Below are positions 50,653-59,227 of a stretch of 64,000 bases of DNA, piece by piece. How positions within the stretch are numbered: the first letter of the stretch is position 1; each line of letters begins with the position of its first letter. The notes under the pieces were generated by a model. The model had not been told where the DNA came from. It ran no database searches and saw nothing but the letters and a program-made list of their open reading frames with translations. Both the position numbers and the translations under genes were made by a program. Origin of the DNA: Caldovatus sediminis (GTDB lineage: Bacteria > Pseudomonadota > Alphaproteobacteria > Acetobacterales > Acetobacteraceae); contig NZ_BMKS01000001.1 in the NCBI RefSeq assembly GCF_014644455.1, positions 248,001 through 312,000 on the forward strand, given 5' to 3'.

Positions 50653-51882
50653 ATGATCCGCAGGACCGCTGCAGCACTCGGCGTCGTCGCGGCGCTCGCC
50701 GCCGCGTCGGCCCCGGCGCTCGCGCAGCAACAGCAGCAACAGCAGCAACAGCAGGCGCCGGCCTGGGCGCAGGGCCGGCCGCCGGAGATGGCGGGCTCGC
50801 GCCTCGCGCCGCACGCGCCGCGACTGACCGTCACGCCGCCCGACCAGGTGCCGGTCTCCGCGCTGCGCGTGCCGTCCGGCTTCCGCGTGGAGCTCTGGGC
50901 ACACGGCCTGCCCGGGGCGCGCATGATGGCGCTCGGCCAGAACGGCACGGTCTTCGTCGGCACCCGGGTGATCGGGCGCGTCTATGCCGTGACCGACGAG
51001 GGCGGCCAGCGCCGCGTCCGCACCATCGCCGAGCGGCTCACCCAGCCGAACGGCGTCGCCTTCCGCGACGGCAGCCTGTACGTCATCGCCATCAACCGCG
51101 TGCTCCGCTACGACGGCATCGAGGGCAGGCTCGACGATCCCGGCACGCCGGTGGAGCTGACCGCCGCCTTCAACCTGCCGCCGGACGAGCATCACGGCTG
51201 GAAGTTCGCCGCCTTCTCGCCGGACGGGCGGCTGACGATGAACATCGGCGTGCCCTGCAACATCTGCGAATTCGACCGCGACCGCTATGCGCTGATCGTC
51301 TCCTTCCGCCCCGACGGCTCGGACCGCCGGATCGAGGCGCGCGGCATCCGCAACAGCGTGGGCTTCGACTGGCATCCCGTCACGCGCGAGCTGTGGGCCA
51401 CCAACAACGGCCGCGACTGGGCCGGCAACGACGTCCCGCCCGACACCCTGCACCGCATCCGTCGCCCCGGCGAGGACCACGGCTTCCCCTTCTGCGTCGG
51501 CGACTGGAACGACCCCGCCGTGCCGCGCCGCAACTGCAGCGAATTCGTCCAGCCCGCCGCCTCGCTCGGGCCGCATGTTGCGGCGCTCGGCATGCGCTTC
51601 TACACCGGCGCCATGTTCCCCGAGCAGTATCGCAACCAGATCTTCATCGCCCGCCGCGGCTCCTGGAACCGCGAGCAGCTCATCGGCTACGACGTGGTGG
51701 TGGCGAGGCTCGACGCCCAGGGCAACGTGACGGGCATCGAGCCCTTCCTGACCGGCCTGCTCGACCAGGCGAACGACCGCTTCCTCGGCCGCCCCGTGGA
51801 CGTGCTGCAGCTCCGCGACGGCTCGCTGCTGGTCTCGGACGAGCAGAACGGGGCGATCTACCGCATCTCGCGCGCGCAGTGA
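50653..51882 (+). CDS. PQQ-dependent sugar dehydrogenase-like beta-propeller (sorbosone dehydrogenase type)
   Basis: A 409-residue exported protein. A signal peptide (MIRRTAAALGVVAALAAASAPALAQ) is followed by a run of ten Gln residues and a six-bladed propeller of the soluble aldose / L-sorbosone dehydrogenase family: VPSGFRVELWAHGLPGAR, LTQPNGVAFRDGSLYV, EHHGWKFAAFSPDG, RGIRNSVGFDWHP, NNGRDWAGNDVPPD and RRGSWNREQLIGYDV. Members oxidise sugars or aldehydes with PQQ in the periplasm. It overlaps the cytochrome gene by 4 nt (GTGA), so the two form an electron-transfer pair. No PQQ biosynthesis gene is in the window. Confidence 0.92.
   Translation: MIRRTAAALGVVAALAAASAPALAQQQQQQQQQQAPAWAQGRPPEMAGSRLAPHAPRLTVTPPDQVPVSALRVPSGFRVELWAHGLPGARMMALGQNGTVFVGTRVIGRVYAVTDEGGQRRVRTIAERLTQPNGVAFRDGSLYVIAINRVLRYDGIEGRLDDPGTPVELTAAFNLPPDEHHGWKFAAFSPDGRLTMNIGVPCNICEFDRDRYALIVSFRPDGSDRRIEARGIRNSVGFDWHPVTRELWATNNGRDWAGNDVPPDTLHRIRRPGEDHGFPFCVGDWNDPAVPRRNCSEFVQPAASLGPHVAALGMRFYTGAMFPEQYRNQIFIARRGSWNREQLIGYDVVVARLDAQGNVTGIEPFLTGLLDQANDRFLGRPVDVLQLRDGSLLVSDEQNGAIYRISRAQ
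50725..50754 (+). repeat. CAG/CAA triplet run encoding ten glutamines
   Basis: Ten consecutive Gln codons in the repeating order CAG-CAA-CAG, just after the predicted signal peptide cleavage site of the PQQ-type dehydrogenase. Expansion or contraction would keep the frame. Confidence 0.85.
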
Positions 51883-52496
51883 CCTTTCCTCTGCGCTCCC
51901 TGGCGGCGGCGGTCGCCCTCGCGGCCGCCGCCTTTCTCTGCACGGCGGCGGGCGCGGCCGGCGACGACGCGGCGCGGCGGGGAGCCGCGCTGGCCGAGGC
52001 GCGCGGCTGCGGCGGCTGCCACGGCGAGCGCGGCCGCTCGCCGACCGCGAACGTCCCCTCGCTCGCCGGCCAGCCGGCCGAGGCCATCGTGCTCAACATG
52101 ATCCTGTTCCGCGAGGGCCTGCGCGACGCGCCGCCGATGCCGGACCTCGCGCGCGACCTGACCGACCGGCAGATCGAGGACCTGGCCGCCTTCTATGCCT
52201 CGCTCCCGCCGGGCCCGCCGGAGGACCGCGGCGCTCCCGACCCGGCACGGATGCGCGAGGGGGCGCTCCTCGCCGAGCGGCTGAACTGCGGCGTCTGCCA
52301 CCTGCCGGACTACGCTGGGCAGAACCAGGTCCCGCGCCTGGCCGGGCAGCGCGAGGACTACCTGCTGCTGAGCCTCAAGGGCTATCGCGACGGCACGCGG
52401 CGCGGCACCGACACCAGCATGAACGCCGTCGTCTACGGGCTGAGCGACGCCGAGCTCGCCGCGCTCGCGCACTATCTGGCGCACGCGCCGCCCTGA
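51879..52496 (+). CDS. Diheme cytochrome c (c4-like)
   Basis: A 205-residue exported cytochrome with two class I haem c domains: CGGCH near 45 and CGVCH near 137, each with a later axial Met candidate (MPDLARDL region; SMNAVVYGL). A signal peptide occupies about residues 1-27. Start GTG at 51879-51881 overlaps the upstream stop, so translation is coupled. It is the likely electron acceptor of the PQQ-type dehydrogenase. Confidence 0.92.
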   Translation: MTFPLRSLAAAVALAAAAFLCTAAGAAGDDAARRGAALAEARGCGGCHGERGRSPTANVPSLAGQPAEAIVLNMILFREGLRDAPPMPDLARDLTDRQIEDLAAFYASLPPGPPEDRGAPDPARMREGALLAERLNCGVCHLPDYAGQNQVPRLAGQREDYLLLSLKGYRDGTRRGTDTSMNAVVYGLSDAELAALAHYLAHAPP

Positions 52497-52604
52497 AGGA
52501 GACGCCCCGCGCCGGCACGGGCGGGGGAACGCTCCCGGAGGCGGCGGTTGACCGGCGCCGGCGGCCGCGGTTCCTTCCGGTGCCGCGAAGGGAGCCGCAA
52601 GCGC

Positions 52605-53978
52605 ATGACGCCCGACCCCGTGAACCCCGCCGACCAGGTCGTGCTCGGCGCCCTCTACGGCACCGAGGCGATGCGCCGCGCCTTCGGCGAGACCGCCTAC
52701 CTGCAGCGCATGCTGGACGTGGAGGCGGCGCTCGCGCGGGCAGAGGCGCGGCTCGGCATCATTCCCGAGGACGCGGCGCGCGCCATCGCCGCGGCGGCAC
52801 GGGCGGAGAATCTGGACCGCGCCGCGCTCGCCGCCGCGACGCGCAACACCGGCTATCCGGTGGTCGGCCTGGTGCGCCAGCTCAGCGCCCTCGCCGGCGC
52901 CGAGGCGGGGCGGTGGACGCACTGGGGCGCGACGACGCAGGACATCATGGACAGCGCGCTGGTGCTGCAGATCCGCGACGCGCTCGACCTGATCGCATCC
53001 GACCTCGACGCGCTCTGCGCCGCGCTCGCCGCGCGGGCGCGGGCGCACCGCGACACGGTGATGGCGGGGCGCACCCACCTCCAGCACGCGCTGCCCGTCA
53101 CCTTCGGCTACAAGTGCGCGGTCTGGCTCTCGCCCCTGCTCGCCATGCGCCAGCGCCTGATCGAGCTGCGCCCGCGCGCGCTGCGCGTGCAGTTCGGGGG
53201 GGCGGCGGGGACGCTGGCCTCGCTCGGCCCGCGCGGCCTCGAGGTCGCGGCGGAGCTGGCGCGCGAACTCGGCCTCGCCGAGCCCGACATCCCCTGGCAC
53301 GTGGCGCGCGACGGGCTGGCGGAGGCGGTGTGCTGGCTCGGCCTACTGTGCGGCGCGCTGTCCAAGCTCGCGACCGACGTCATGCTGCTGATGCAGACCG
53401 AGGTCGCCGAGGTGGCGGAGCCGCACCAGGAGGGCCGCGGCGGCTCCTCCACCATGCCGCAGAAGCGCAACCCGATCGCCTGCGAGTACGTGCTCGCCCA
53501 GTCGCGCGGCGTGCACGCGCTGGTGCCGCAGGTGCTCGCCGCGATGGCGCAGGACCACGAGCGCGGCACCGGCCCGTGGCAGGCGGAGCCGCTCGCCATC
53601 CCGCAGGCCTTCCTGCTCGCCCACGGCGCGCTGGCGCAGGCGCGCACGATCGCCGAGGGGATGACGGTGGACGCCGCGCGCATGCGGCGCAACCTGGAGA
53701 GCACCGGCGGGCTGATCGTCGCCGAGGCGGTGATGATGGGCCTCGCGCCGATGCTCGGGCGCGGCGAGGCGCACCACGTCGTGAACCGCGCCTGCGACGT
53801 CGCGCGGGCGGAGGGCGTGCCGCTCGCCGAGGCGCTCGGGCGCGAGCCGGCGGTCGCCGCGCGGCTCGATCCCGCGGCGATCGCGCGGCTGACCGATCCG
53901 GCGGGCTATCTCGGCGCGGCGGGCGCCTTCGTGGACCGCGTGCTGGCGCGGGCGGCGGCGTCGCTGCCGGCCGGCTGA
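52605..53978 (+). CDS. Adenylosuccinate-lyase-family enzyme, PcaB-like
   Basis: A 457-residue fumarase/aspartase-superfamily protein. AGRTHLQHALPVTFGYK near 157 and the signature GGSSTMPQKRNPIACE near 283 are intact. The length and order best match 3-carboxy-cis,cis-muconate cycloisomerase (PcaB) and related lyases; purB is unlikely because no purine gene is near and the N-terminal TRYTREMG-type motif is missing. AAGGGAG precedes ATG 52605. Monocistronic; no other protocatechuate pathway gene here. Confidence 0.88.
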   Translation: MTPDPVNPADQVVLGALYGTEAMRRAFGETAYLQRMLDVEAALARAEARLGIIPEDAARAIAAAARAENLDRAALAAATRNTGYPVVGLVRQLSALAGAEAGRWTHWGATTQDIMDSALVLQIRDALDLIASDLDALCAALAARARAHRDTVMAGRTHLQHALPVTFGYKCAVWLSPLLAMRQRLIELRPRALRVQFGGAAGTLASLGPRGLEVAAELARELGLAEPDIPWHVARDGLAEAVCWLGLLCGALSKLATDVMLLMQTEVAEVAEPHQEGRGGSSTMPQKRNPIACEYVLAQSRGVHALVPQVLAAMAQDHERGTGPWQAEPLAIPQAFLLAHGALAQARTIAEGMTVDAARMRRNLESTGGLIVAEAVMMGLAPMLGRGEAHHVVNRACDVARAEGVPLAEALGREPAVAARLDPAAIARLTDPAGYLGAAGAFVDRVLARAAASLPAG

Positions 53979-54003
53979 GGGCGCGGCGAAGACGCGAGCG
54001 CGG

Positions 54004-54453
54004 TCACGGCGGCGGCGTGCCGGCCGCGCCGGGCGCGCCCGGCGTGCCGGGTGGCCCGCCGCCGGAGTGCCGTCCCAGCGTCTCGCGCAGCACCCGCGCG
54101 GCGAGCGCGGCGGTGAAGGGCTTGGCGAGGAAGCGCGCGCCGGGCACCGCGCGTGCCGCGGCCATTGCCCCGTGCCGTCCGGATGCATAGACCACCGGCA
54201 GGTCGGGCCGCAGCACGCGCGCCGCGCGGGCGAGGGCGTAGCCGTCCGCTTCGCCGGGCAGGTTGATGTCGGTCAGCATCGCGAGGATGTCGCGCCGGGT
54301 AACGAGGAGGGCGAGCGCGGCCTGCGCGTCGCCCGCCTCGAGCACCGTGAAGCCCGCTTCCGTCAGGCCGTCGGCCAGCGTCAGCCTGACCAGGAAATCG
54401 TCCTCGACGACGAGCAGGACCGGCCGATCCCGCTGCACGTCCGCCTGCGCCAT
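54004..54453 (-). CDS. Single-domain response regulator (receiver only)
   Basis: A 149-residue protein consisting of a REC domain: acidic pair in VVEDDFLVR, phosphoacceptor Asp in MLTDINLPGEADG, Ser in VVYASGR and Lys in FLAKPF. No output domain; a Gly/Pro tail follows. ATG 54451-54453 has GAGG just upstream; the GTG at 54468 has none, so I prefer the ATG. A partner histidine kinase is not in the window. CheY/FixJ-receiver-like role in phosphorelay. Confidence 0.9.
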   Translation of the reverse strand: MAQADVQRDRPVLLVVEDDFLVRLTLADGLTEAGFTVLEAGDAQAALALLVTRRDILAMLTDINLPGEADGYALARAARVLRPDLPVVYASGRHGAMAAARAVPGARFLAKPFTAALAARVLRETLGRHSGGGPPGTPGAPGAAGTPPP

Positions 54454-54567
54454 GCCCGCCTCGCCCACGAGGGGGAGATAGGCGCGGGCGGTGACGGCCG
54501 CATCGCGCCGTGCGTGACGTTGCCGTGATCCGGCAGGAGCGTGATCGGCGCCTCGGCGGAAGCCGCG

Positions 54568-55335
54568 TCAGCGCTCCGCCGCCTCCGCGAGCTCGAGCAG
54601 CGCCCGGCCGTCGCGCCGCAGCCGCGCCACCGCCGTATCTCCGCCGCAGCGGAAGCCCTCGAACACGGCGTGGCCGGGCGCGGTCACGTCCATCCTGCCG
54701 CGGACGCGGCAGACGAGACGCGCCGCGTTCTCCGGCGAGCCGCCGTGCCAGCGGACCAGCGCATCCGCCCAGTCGCCGGTGCGCTCGTAGTGCCGGCGCA
54801 GGTAGCGCGCGCCCCAGTCGGCGGCGACGAAGGGATCCAGCGGCCAGTCGCTGCGCCGCGCGTGCACGCCCGCGTTGACCTGGACGCATCCGGCCATCAC
54901 CGGCTCCCGGCCGAGGGCTTCCCAGTACAGCCGGCGCGCCTCCTCGCGCGTCGCAGGGTAGTGGGAGCGCCCGCCGATGTTCAGCGCGAAGGCGTGCAGT
55001 CCGCTCTCGTTGAGCGCGATGGCGACCAGCAATCCTTCCGGGATGCCGTGCGCACGCTCCGCGGCGCGGACGGCGGCCAGGCATGCGGCGCGTGGCGAGC
55101 GGACGACGGAGCGCTCCGGCGACGGCTGCGCCAGCGCGGGGAACGCGGCCGTCGCGGCGAGCATCGTCCCGGCGGCGATCGCCATGCCCCATGTCGCGCG
55201 GGGCACCCGCCGTCGTCTCGCGCCGATGGCATGCGCCCTTGCCCCGTTGCATCGGGCGCCCCGCGGCAACGCACGCGGGCACGCCGCATCCCGTCGCCGG
55301 CGCTGGGGCACCGACATTCCGTTTGCGGTCGTCAT
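54568..55335 (-). CDS. SLT-type lytic transglycosylase
   Basis: A 255-residue exported protein. A long basic N-terminus is followed by MAIAAGTMLAATAAFPALAQ as the signal segment. The Slt domain has HGIPEGLLVAIALNESGLH, with the catalytic Glu in LNESG, CVQVNAGVHA and WADALVRWHGGSPENA. It would cleave peptidoglycan with 1,6-anhydro product in the periplasm. It lacks flagellar or secretion genes next to it. The ATG is at 55333-55335; a shorter start near the hydrophobic segment is possible. Confidence 0.86.
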   Translation of the reverse strand: MTTANGMSVPQRRRRDAACPRALPRGARCNGARAHAIGARRRRVPRATWGMAIAAGTMLAATAAFPALAQPSPERSVVRSPRAACLAAVRAAERAHGIPEGLLVAIALNESGLHAFALNIGGRSHYPATREEARRLYWEALGREPVMAGCVQVNAGVHARRSDWPLDPFVAADWGARYLRRHYERTGDWADALVRWHGGSPENAARLVCRVRGRMDVTAPGHAVFEGFRCGGDTAVARLRRDGRALLELAEAAER

Positions 55336-56003
55336 GGGGGCGAGTCGCTAGCACGATCGCGTCGTCGTGCAAGCGAATTCACCGTGTTGCCGCGCGCCAC
55401 ATTGTCGCCACGATGTTGGTGTTGCGCGGCGCGCGTGTGCAGGGCGCTTGGTCGCGAGCGGCAGACACATGCATCGCGGATGATCCGCGTGATCCGCAAC
55501 GGGCTCGCGATGCACGCCGACGGCGACGCGGCGTATCGCGCGCGATGCATGTCTTGCGCGAGAGTTCGCGTGTGCGCCGCGCTGTGCCGCGATGCTCGCG
55601 CGAATCTCGCCGACAATGCCATCGCGCCATGACGACGCCGGAGATCCTGAGCGCGCGTCCGGGCCCGCCGACATCGTCCGCGTCGAGGAGGCGTCGTGCG
55701 CGGCACCGCGCGGCGCGCCGAACGCCGCTGGCTCGCCGGGCCTGCGCGGTCGCGCGCCGGAGCGCGCAGCGCGGTGGTTCCGGGTCGGCCCGTGCGTTCC
55801 GGCTCGCCGGGCGAGCCGGCAGCGGAACGCACCGCTTCCGGACCGCGCGGGCGCGTCCGCTACGCGCTCCCATGGCCGGTGCGGGATCCTTGACTTCGTC
55901 GGGCCGCATCGGAGAACTTGCCTGCAAGGGGCCCGCCGCGATCGCCCCGTGAGGCGACAGCCGAAGGATCGCGTCCACCTCTCCCTCGGGAAGTGAACGC
56001 GCC
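55336..56003. other. 668-base region with palindromes and one doubtful small ORF
   Basis: It lies between the transglycosylase gene (minus) and the chromate operon (plus). GC content is visibly lower at 55370-55640, with many repeats of GCGATGC / GCGCGA-like words and two ATGCAT palindromes. GCGGAT-G-ATCCGC (55476-55488) is a perfect inverted repeat. The stretch 55640-56003 has only Arg/Ala/Pro-rich frames. Confidence 0.5.
55480..55632 (+). CDS. Possible 50-residue Cys-rich protein
   Basis: ATG 55480 opens a frame ending in TGA at 55630-55632. The second half reads ARCMSCARVRVCAALCRDAR, a CX2CX5CX3C arrangement. No ribosome binding site is evident and codon third positions are less GC-biased than in sure genes. 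It may be real (small Cys-rich proteins occur upstream of metal operons) or chance. Confidence 0.25.
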   Translation: MIRVIRNGLAMHADGDAAYRARCMSCARVRVCAALCRDARANLADNAIAP

Positions 56004-56825
56004 ATGCCGTCGCCCGACACCCTCACCGTCCCGCAATTGTCGCGCCTCGTCGGGCTGCCCGGCGCGCCCGTCGTCCTCGACGTCCGCACCGAGGAGGACC
56101 ACGCGGCCGATCCGCGGGCGCTGCCCTGCGCGATCCGCCGGGACTGCCGCTCCGTCGCCGCCTGGGCGCCGGACTTCGCAGGCCGCCACGTCGCCGTGGT
56201 CTGCCGGCGCGGCTTGAAGCTCAGCCAGGGCGTCGCCGCCTGGCTGCGGCACCACGGGGCCCGCGCCGAATCCCTCGAGGGCGGCTTCGAGGCCTGGCGC
56301 GAGGCGGGCGGCCTGCTGGTCCGCCCCGACCGTCTGCCGCGCCGCGACGCGCAGGGGCGGACGGTCTGGGTCACGCGCGTCCGGCCGAAGGTGGACCGCA
56401 TCGCCTGCCCCTGGCTGATCCGCCGCTTCGTGGATCCCTCCGCCGTGTTCCTCTTCGTCGCGCCGTCGGAGGTGCCGGCGGTCGCCGAGCACTTCGGCGC
56501 CACGCCCTTCGACATCGAGGGCGTGTTCTGGAGCCACCGCGGCGCCGCCTGCACCTTCGACGTGATGCTGGAGGAGTTCGGCCTCGCCGGCTCCGGACCG
56601 CTCGCGCGCCTCGCCGCGATCGTGCGCGGGGCGGACACGGCGCGGCCGGACCTGGCGCCGGAGGCGGCGGGGCTGCTCGCCGCCTCGCTCGGCCTGTCGC
56701 GCATGCACCGCGACGACCTGGAGCAGCTCGATGCCGCGATGACGCTCTACGACGCCTTCTACCGCTGGTGCCGCGACGCCACGGGCGAGACGCACAACTG
56801 GCCGGCCCCCGGCAGGGGAGCGTGA
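56004..56825 (+). CDS. Rhodanese domain fused to a ChrB-type chromate resistance domain
   Basis: A 273-residue fusion. Residues 1-105 are a rhodanese-like domain: VVLDVRTEEDHAADPR and the active loop VVCRRGLKLSQG (Cys69 region), then LEGGFEAWREAGG. Residues 118-268 are the ChrB C-terminal domain: TRVRPKVDRIACPWLIRRFVDP, EVPAVAEHFGATPFDIEG, CTFDVMLEEF and the ending YDAFYRWCRD. ChrB proteins sense chromate or sulfate-like stress. A 1-nt gap to chrA shows they are one operon. ATG 56004. Confidence 0.9.
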   Translation: MPSPDTLTVPQLSRLVGLPGAPVVLDVRTEEDHAADPRALPCAIRRDCRSVAAWAPDFAGRHVAVVCRRGLKLSQGVAAWLRHHGARAESLEGGFEAWREAGGLLVRPDRLPRRDAQGRTVWVTRVRPKVDRIACPWLIRRFVDPSAVFLFVAPSEVPAVAEHFGATPFDIEGVFWSHRGAACTFDVMLEEFGLAGSGPLARLAAIVRGADTARPDLAPEAAGLLAASLGLSRMHRDDLEQLDAAMTLYDAFYRWCRDATGETHNWPAPGRGA

Positions 56826-56826
56826 C

Positions 56827-58185
56827 ATGCGCGCCCCGCCCCGGGACATCCCGATGGACGCCGCCGCCTTCCCCACCTTCGCCCGGGCGTTGCGCGTCTG
56901 GCTGCGCGTCGGGCTGCTCTCCTTCGGGGGCCCGGCGGCGCAGATCGCGGTGATGCACCGCGAGGTGGTGGACGAGCGGCGCTGGGTCTCCGACGCGCGG
57001 TTCCTGCACGCGCTGAACTTCTGCATGCTGCTGCCGGGGCCGGAGGCGACGCAGCTCGCCACCTATCTCGGCTGGCTGATGCACGGCGTCCGGGGCGGCG
57101 TCGCGGCGGGCGTGCTGTTCGTGCTGCCGGGCGCGGCGGTGATGATGGCGCTCTCCGCCATCTACGCGCTGTACGGCGCGGTGCCGGCGATCGCCGCGCT
57201 GTTCTTCGGGCTGAAGTGCGCCGTGCTGGTCCTGGTGGTGGAGGCGCTGCTGCGCGTCGCCCGGCGCGCGCTGAAGACGCCGCCGAGCTGGATCCTGGCG
57301 GCGGCCGCCTTCCTCGCGCTGTTCGCCTTCTCTGTCCCCTTCCCGATCGTCGTGCTGGGCGCGCTGGCCGTCGGCTACGCCATGCCGCTGCAGTTCCGCG
57401 TCGCCGGGCACGGCGCCGCGGCCGAGGGTCCGCCCGCGCTGCTCGACGCGGCGCTGGCCGCCGACCCCGGCCGCATCGCCCGCATGGGCGCGGCGGCGCG
57501 GCGGGCCGGATTCGCGGCGCTCGCGCTCTGGCTCGCGCCGGTGGCGCTGCTGATGGGCGCCGGCGCCGGGGTGTTCGCGGACATCGCCTGGTTCTTCTCG
57601 AAGATGGCGGTGGTGACCGTGGGCGGCGCCTACGCCGTGCTCGCCTACGTCGCGCAGGAGGCGGTGGAGCGGTACGGCTGGCTCGACGCGGGCCAGATGC
57701 TCGCGGGGCTCGGCCTCGCCGAGACCACGCCGGGGCCGCTGATCCTGGTGCTGCAGTTCGTCGGCTTCCTCGCCGCCTTCCGCGAATGGGGCCTCTGGGG
57801 CGGCGTCCTCGGCGCCGCCGTCACGCTCTGGGCGACCTTCGTCCCCTGCTTCGCCTGGATCTTCCTCGGCGCGCCCGCCGTGGAGCGGCTCCACGCGCAC
57901 CGCGCGCTGACCGGCGCGCTGGCCGCGGTGACCGCGGCGGTGGTCGGGGTGATCCTGAACCTCGCCCTCTGGTTCGGCCTGCGCGTGCTGTTCGGCGAGG
58001 TGCGGCCGCTGGCGATCGGGCCGCTAGCGCTCGACCTGCCGGTGCCGGCGAGCCTCGATCCGGCGGCGCTGGCGCTCGCGGCGCTGGCGGCCGCGTGCCT
58101 GTTCCGGTGGCGCCTGGGGCTGGTCCGCACCCTCGGCGTCGCGGCGCTGGCCGGCCTCGTCTTGCGCCTGGCGACGGCGGGCTGA
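56827..58185 (+). CDS. chrA: Chromate efflux transporter ChrA (long-chain, bidomain)
   Basis: A 452-residue inner-membrane protein of the CHR family with about 11-13 helices in two homologous halves. The first half has LSFGGPAAQIAVMHREVV and LLPGPEATQLATYLGW; the second has VTVGGAYAVLAYVAQEAV and LGLAETTPGPLILVLQFVGF. These are CHR signatures. It uses the proton gradient to expel chromate; sulfate import was proposed for some homologues. ATG 56827 follows the rhodanese-ChrB gene directly. A hairpin at 58215-58237 follows. Confidence 0.95.
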   Translation: MRAPPRDIPMDAAAFPTFARALRVWLRVGLLSFGGPAAQIAVMHREVVDERRWVSDARFLHALNFCMLLPGPEATQLATYLGWLMHGVRGGVAAGVLFVLPGAAVMMALSAIYALYGAVPAIAALFFGLKCAVLVLVVEALLRVARRALKTPPSWILAAAAFLALFAFSVPFPIVVLGALAVGYAMPLQFRVAGHGAAAEGPPALLDAALAADPGRIARMGAAARRAGFAALALWLAPVALLMGAGAGVFADIAWFFSKMAVVTVGGAYAVLAYVAQEAVERYGWLDAGQMLAGLGLAETTPGPLILVLQFVGFLAAFREWGLWGGVLGAAVTLWATFVPCFAWIFLGAPAVERLHAHRALTGALAAVTAAVVGVILNLALWFGLRVLFGEVRPLAIGPLALDLPVPASLDPAALALAALAAACLFRWRLGLVRTLGVAALAGLVLRLATAG

Positions 58186-58214
58186 GGGCGGCGCGGTCCG
58201 CCATCGGGGCGATC

Positions 58215-58237
58215 GGCCGCGACAGGGCCGCGCGGCC
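58215..58237. terminator. Bidirectional hairpin between chrA and the desaturase gene
   Basis: GGCCGCG and CGCGGCC flank a 9-nt loop in the 80-nt gap between two convergent genes. No U-tract. Confidence 0.4.
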
Positions 58238-58265
58238 GCCCGGCGGCGACGGTCCCGCGGGGAGC

Positions 58266-59204
58266 TCAGCGTCCCCCGGCGATCGCGGTCGCCATGCGCC
58301 GCAGCCCGACCAGCTGCTGGCGCCACCAGCCGCCGGTGGCCAGCGCCTCCGGCGCCTCGGGGTCGCCGGTGCGCGGGTACACCTCGCGGCGGAAATCCGC
58401 CGTGCCGAAGATCCAGTCCCAGACCGGCAGCAGGACCGCGTAGTTCTTACCGTGCTCGCCGGCCGAGAGTTCGCCGTGGTGCAGCCGGTGGAAGCGCGGC
58501 GAGACCAGCAGCCGCTCGCCGACGCGGCCGAAGCTCAGCCGCACATTGGCGTGGCTCAGGCTCTCCGCCAGCCGCAGCACCAGCACGACCAGCGGGAACT
58601 GCCCCGGCGGCACGCCGATCAGCAGCGCCAGCCCGCCGAGCCAGAGCGCGGCGAGCACCTCGTCGAGCACGTGGTTGCGGTCGTCGGTCCAGAAGGTCAT
58701 CTGGCGCTGCGCGTGGTGGATCGAGTGCAGCGCCCACCACCAGCCGAAGCGGTGCTGCAGGCGATGGCGCCAGTACTCCCCGAAATCCAGCACGACGATG
58801 TAGAACACCAGCGCCCACAGCGGGTGCTCCCGCAGCCAGGGCAGCAGCGTCTCGAGCGTCGGCGGGATGAACCCGGACTCGGCCACCCATCCCTCCCAGC
58901 GCGCCTGCAGGGTCGCGAACAGGACGAAGGCGATCATCGGCAGCAGTCCGAGCCGCGCGAGCAGGGTGTAGATCACGTCCGTGCGCACCGGCCCGCGGCT
59001 CTCCCAGCGCTCGACCGGGCGCCACGCCTCGAGCGGGCGGCAGACCGCGTAGACCGCGACGATCGTCAGCAGCCCGAAGATCGCGAAGTCGAGCCACTCG
59101 TAGGCGTCCTCGGCCCAGTCCATCAGGCCGAGCGCGTACAGGGCGGGCTGGATCGCCCCCTCGAAGATCCGGGCGGCGGCGGCGGCGTAGAGGTCCTCGA
59201 GCAT
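58266..59204 (-). CDS. Sterol desaturase/fatty acid hydroxylase family membrane protein
   Basis: A 312-residue di-iron membrane enzyme. The three His motifs HRLQH, HSIHH and (with SPRFHRLHHGEL) HRLHH are all present, with an additional NVRL motif between. Several helices flank them. Members hydroxylate or desaturate lipids, sterols or carotenoids. ATG 59202-59204. It follows the deacetylase-like gene on the same strand (23 nt), suggesting co-expression. Product unknown. Confidence 0.92.
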   Translation of the reverse strand: MLEDLYAAAAARIFEGAIQPALYALGLMDWAEDAYEWLDFAIFGLLTIVAVYAVCRPLEAWRPVERWESRGPVRTDVIYTLLARLGLLPMIAFVLFATLQARWEGWVAESGFIPPTLETLLPWLREHPLWALVFYIVVLDFGEYWRHRLQHRFGWWWALHSIHHAQRQMTFWTDDRNHVLDEVLAALWLGGLALLIGVPPGQFPLVVLVLRLAESLSHANVRLSFGRVGERLLVSPRFHRLHHGELSAGEHGKNYAVLLPVWDWIFGTADFRREVYPRTGDPEAPEALATGGWWRQQLVGLRRMATAIAGGR

Positions 59205-59227
59205 GCGCCGGTTCTCACCCCTGTCGG

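Noticed and set aside
54454-54468. GTG start of the response regulator at 54468
   Set aside because: The upstream sequence is CT-rich with no Shine-Dalgarno, while ATG 54453 has GAGG upstream and still includes the whole receiver domain.
55332-55832. A 166-codon minus-strand frame in the region upstream of the chromate operon
   Set aside because: Arg/Ala/Ser/Thr-rich, no ribosome binding site or family motif, and high density of arginine typical of shadow frames.
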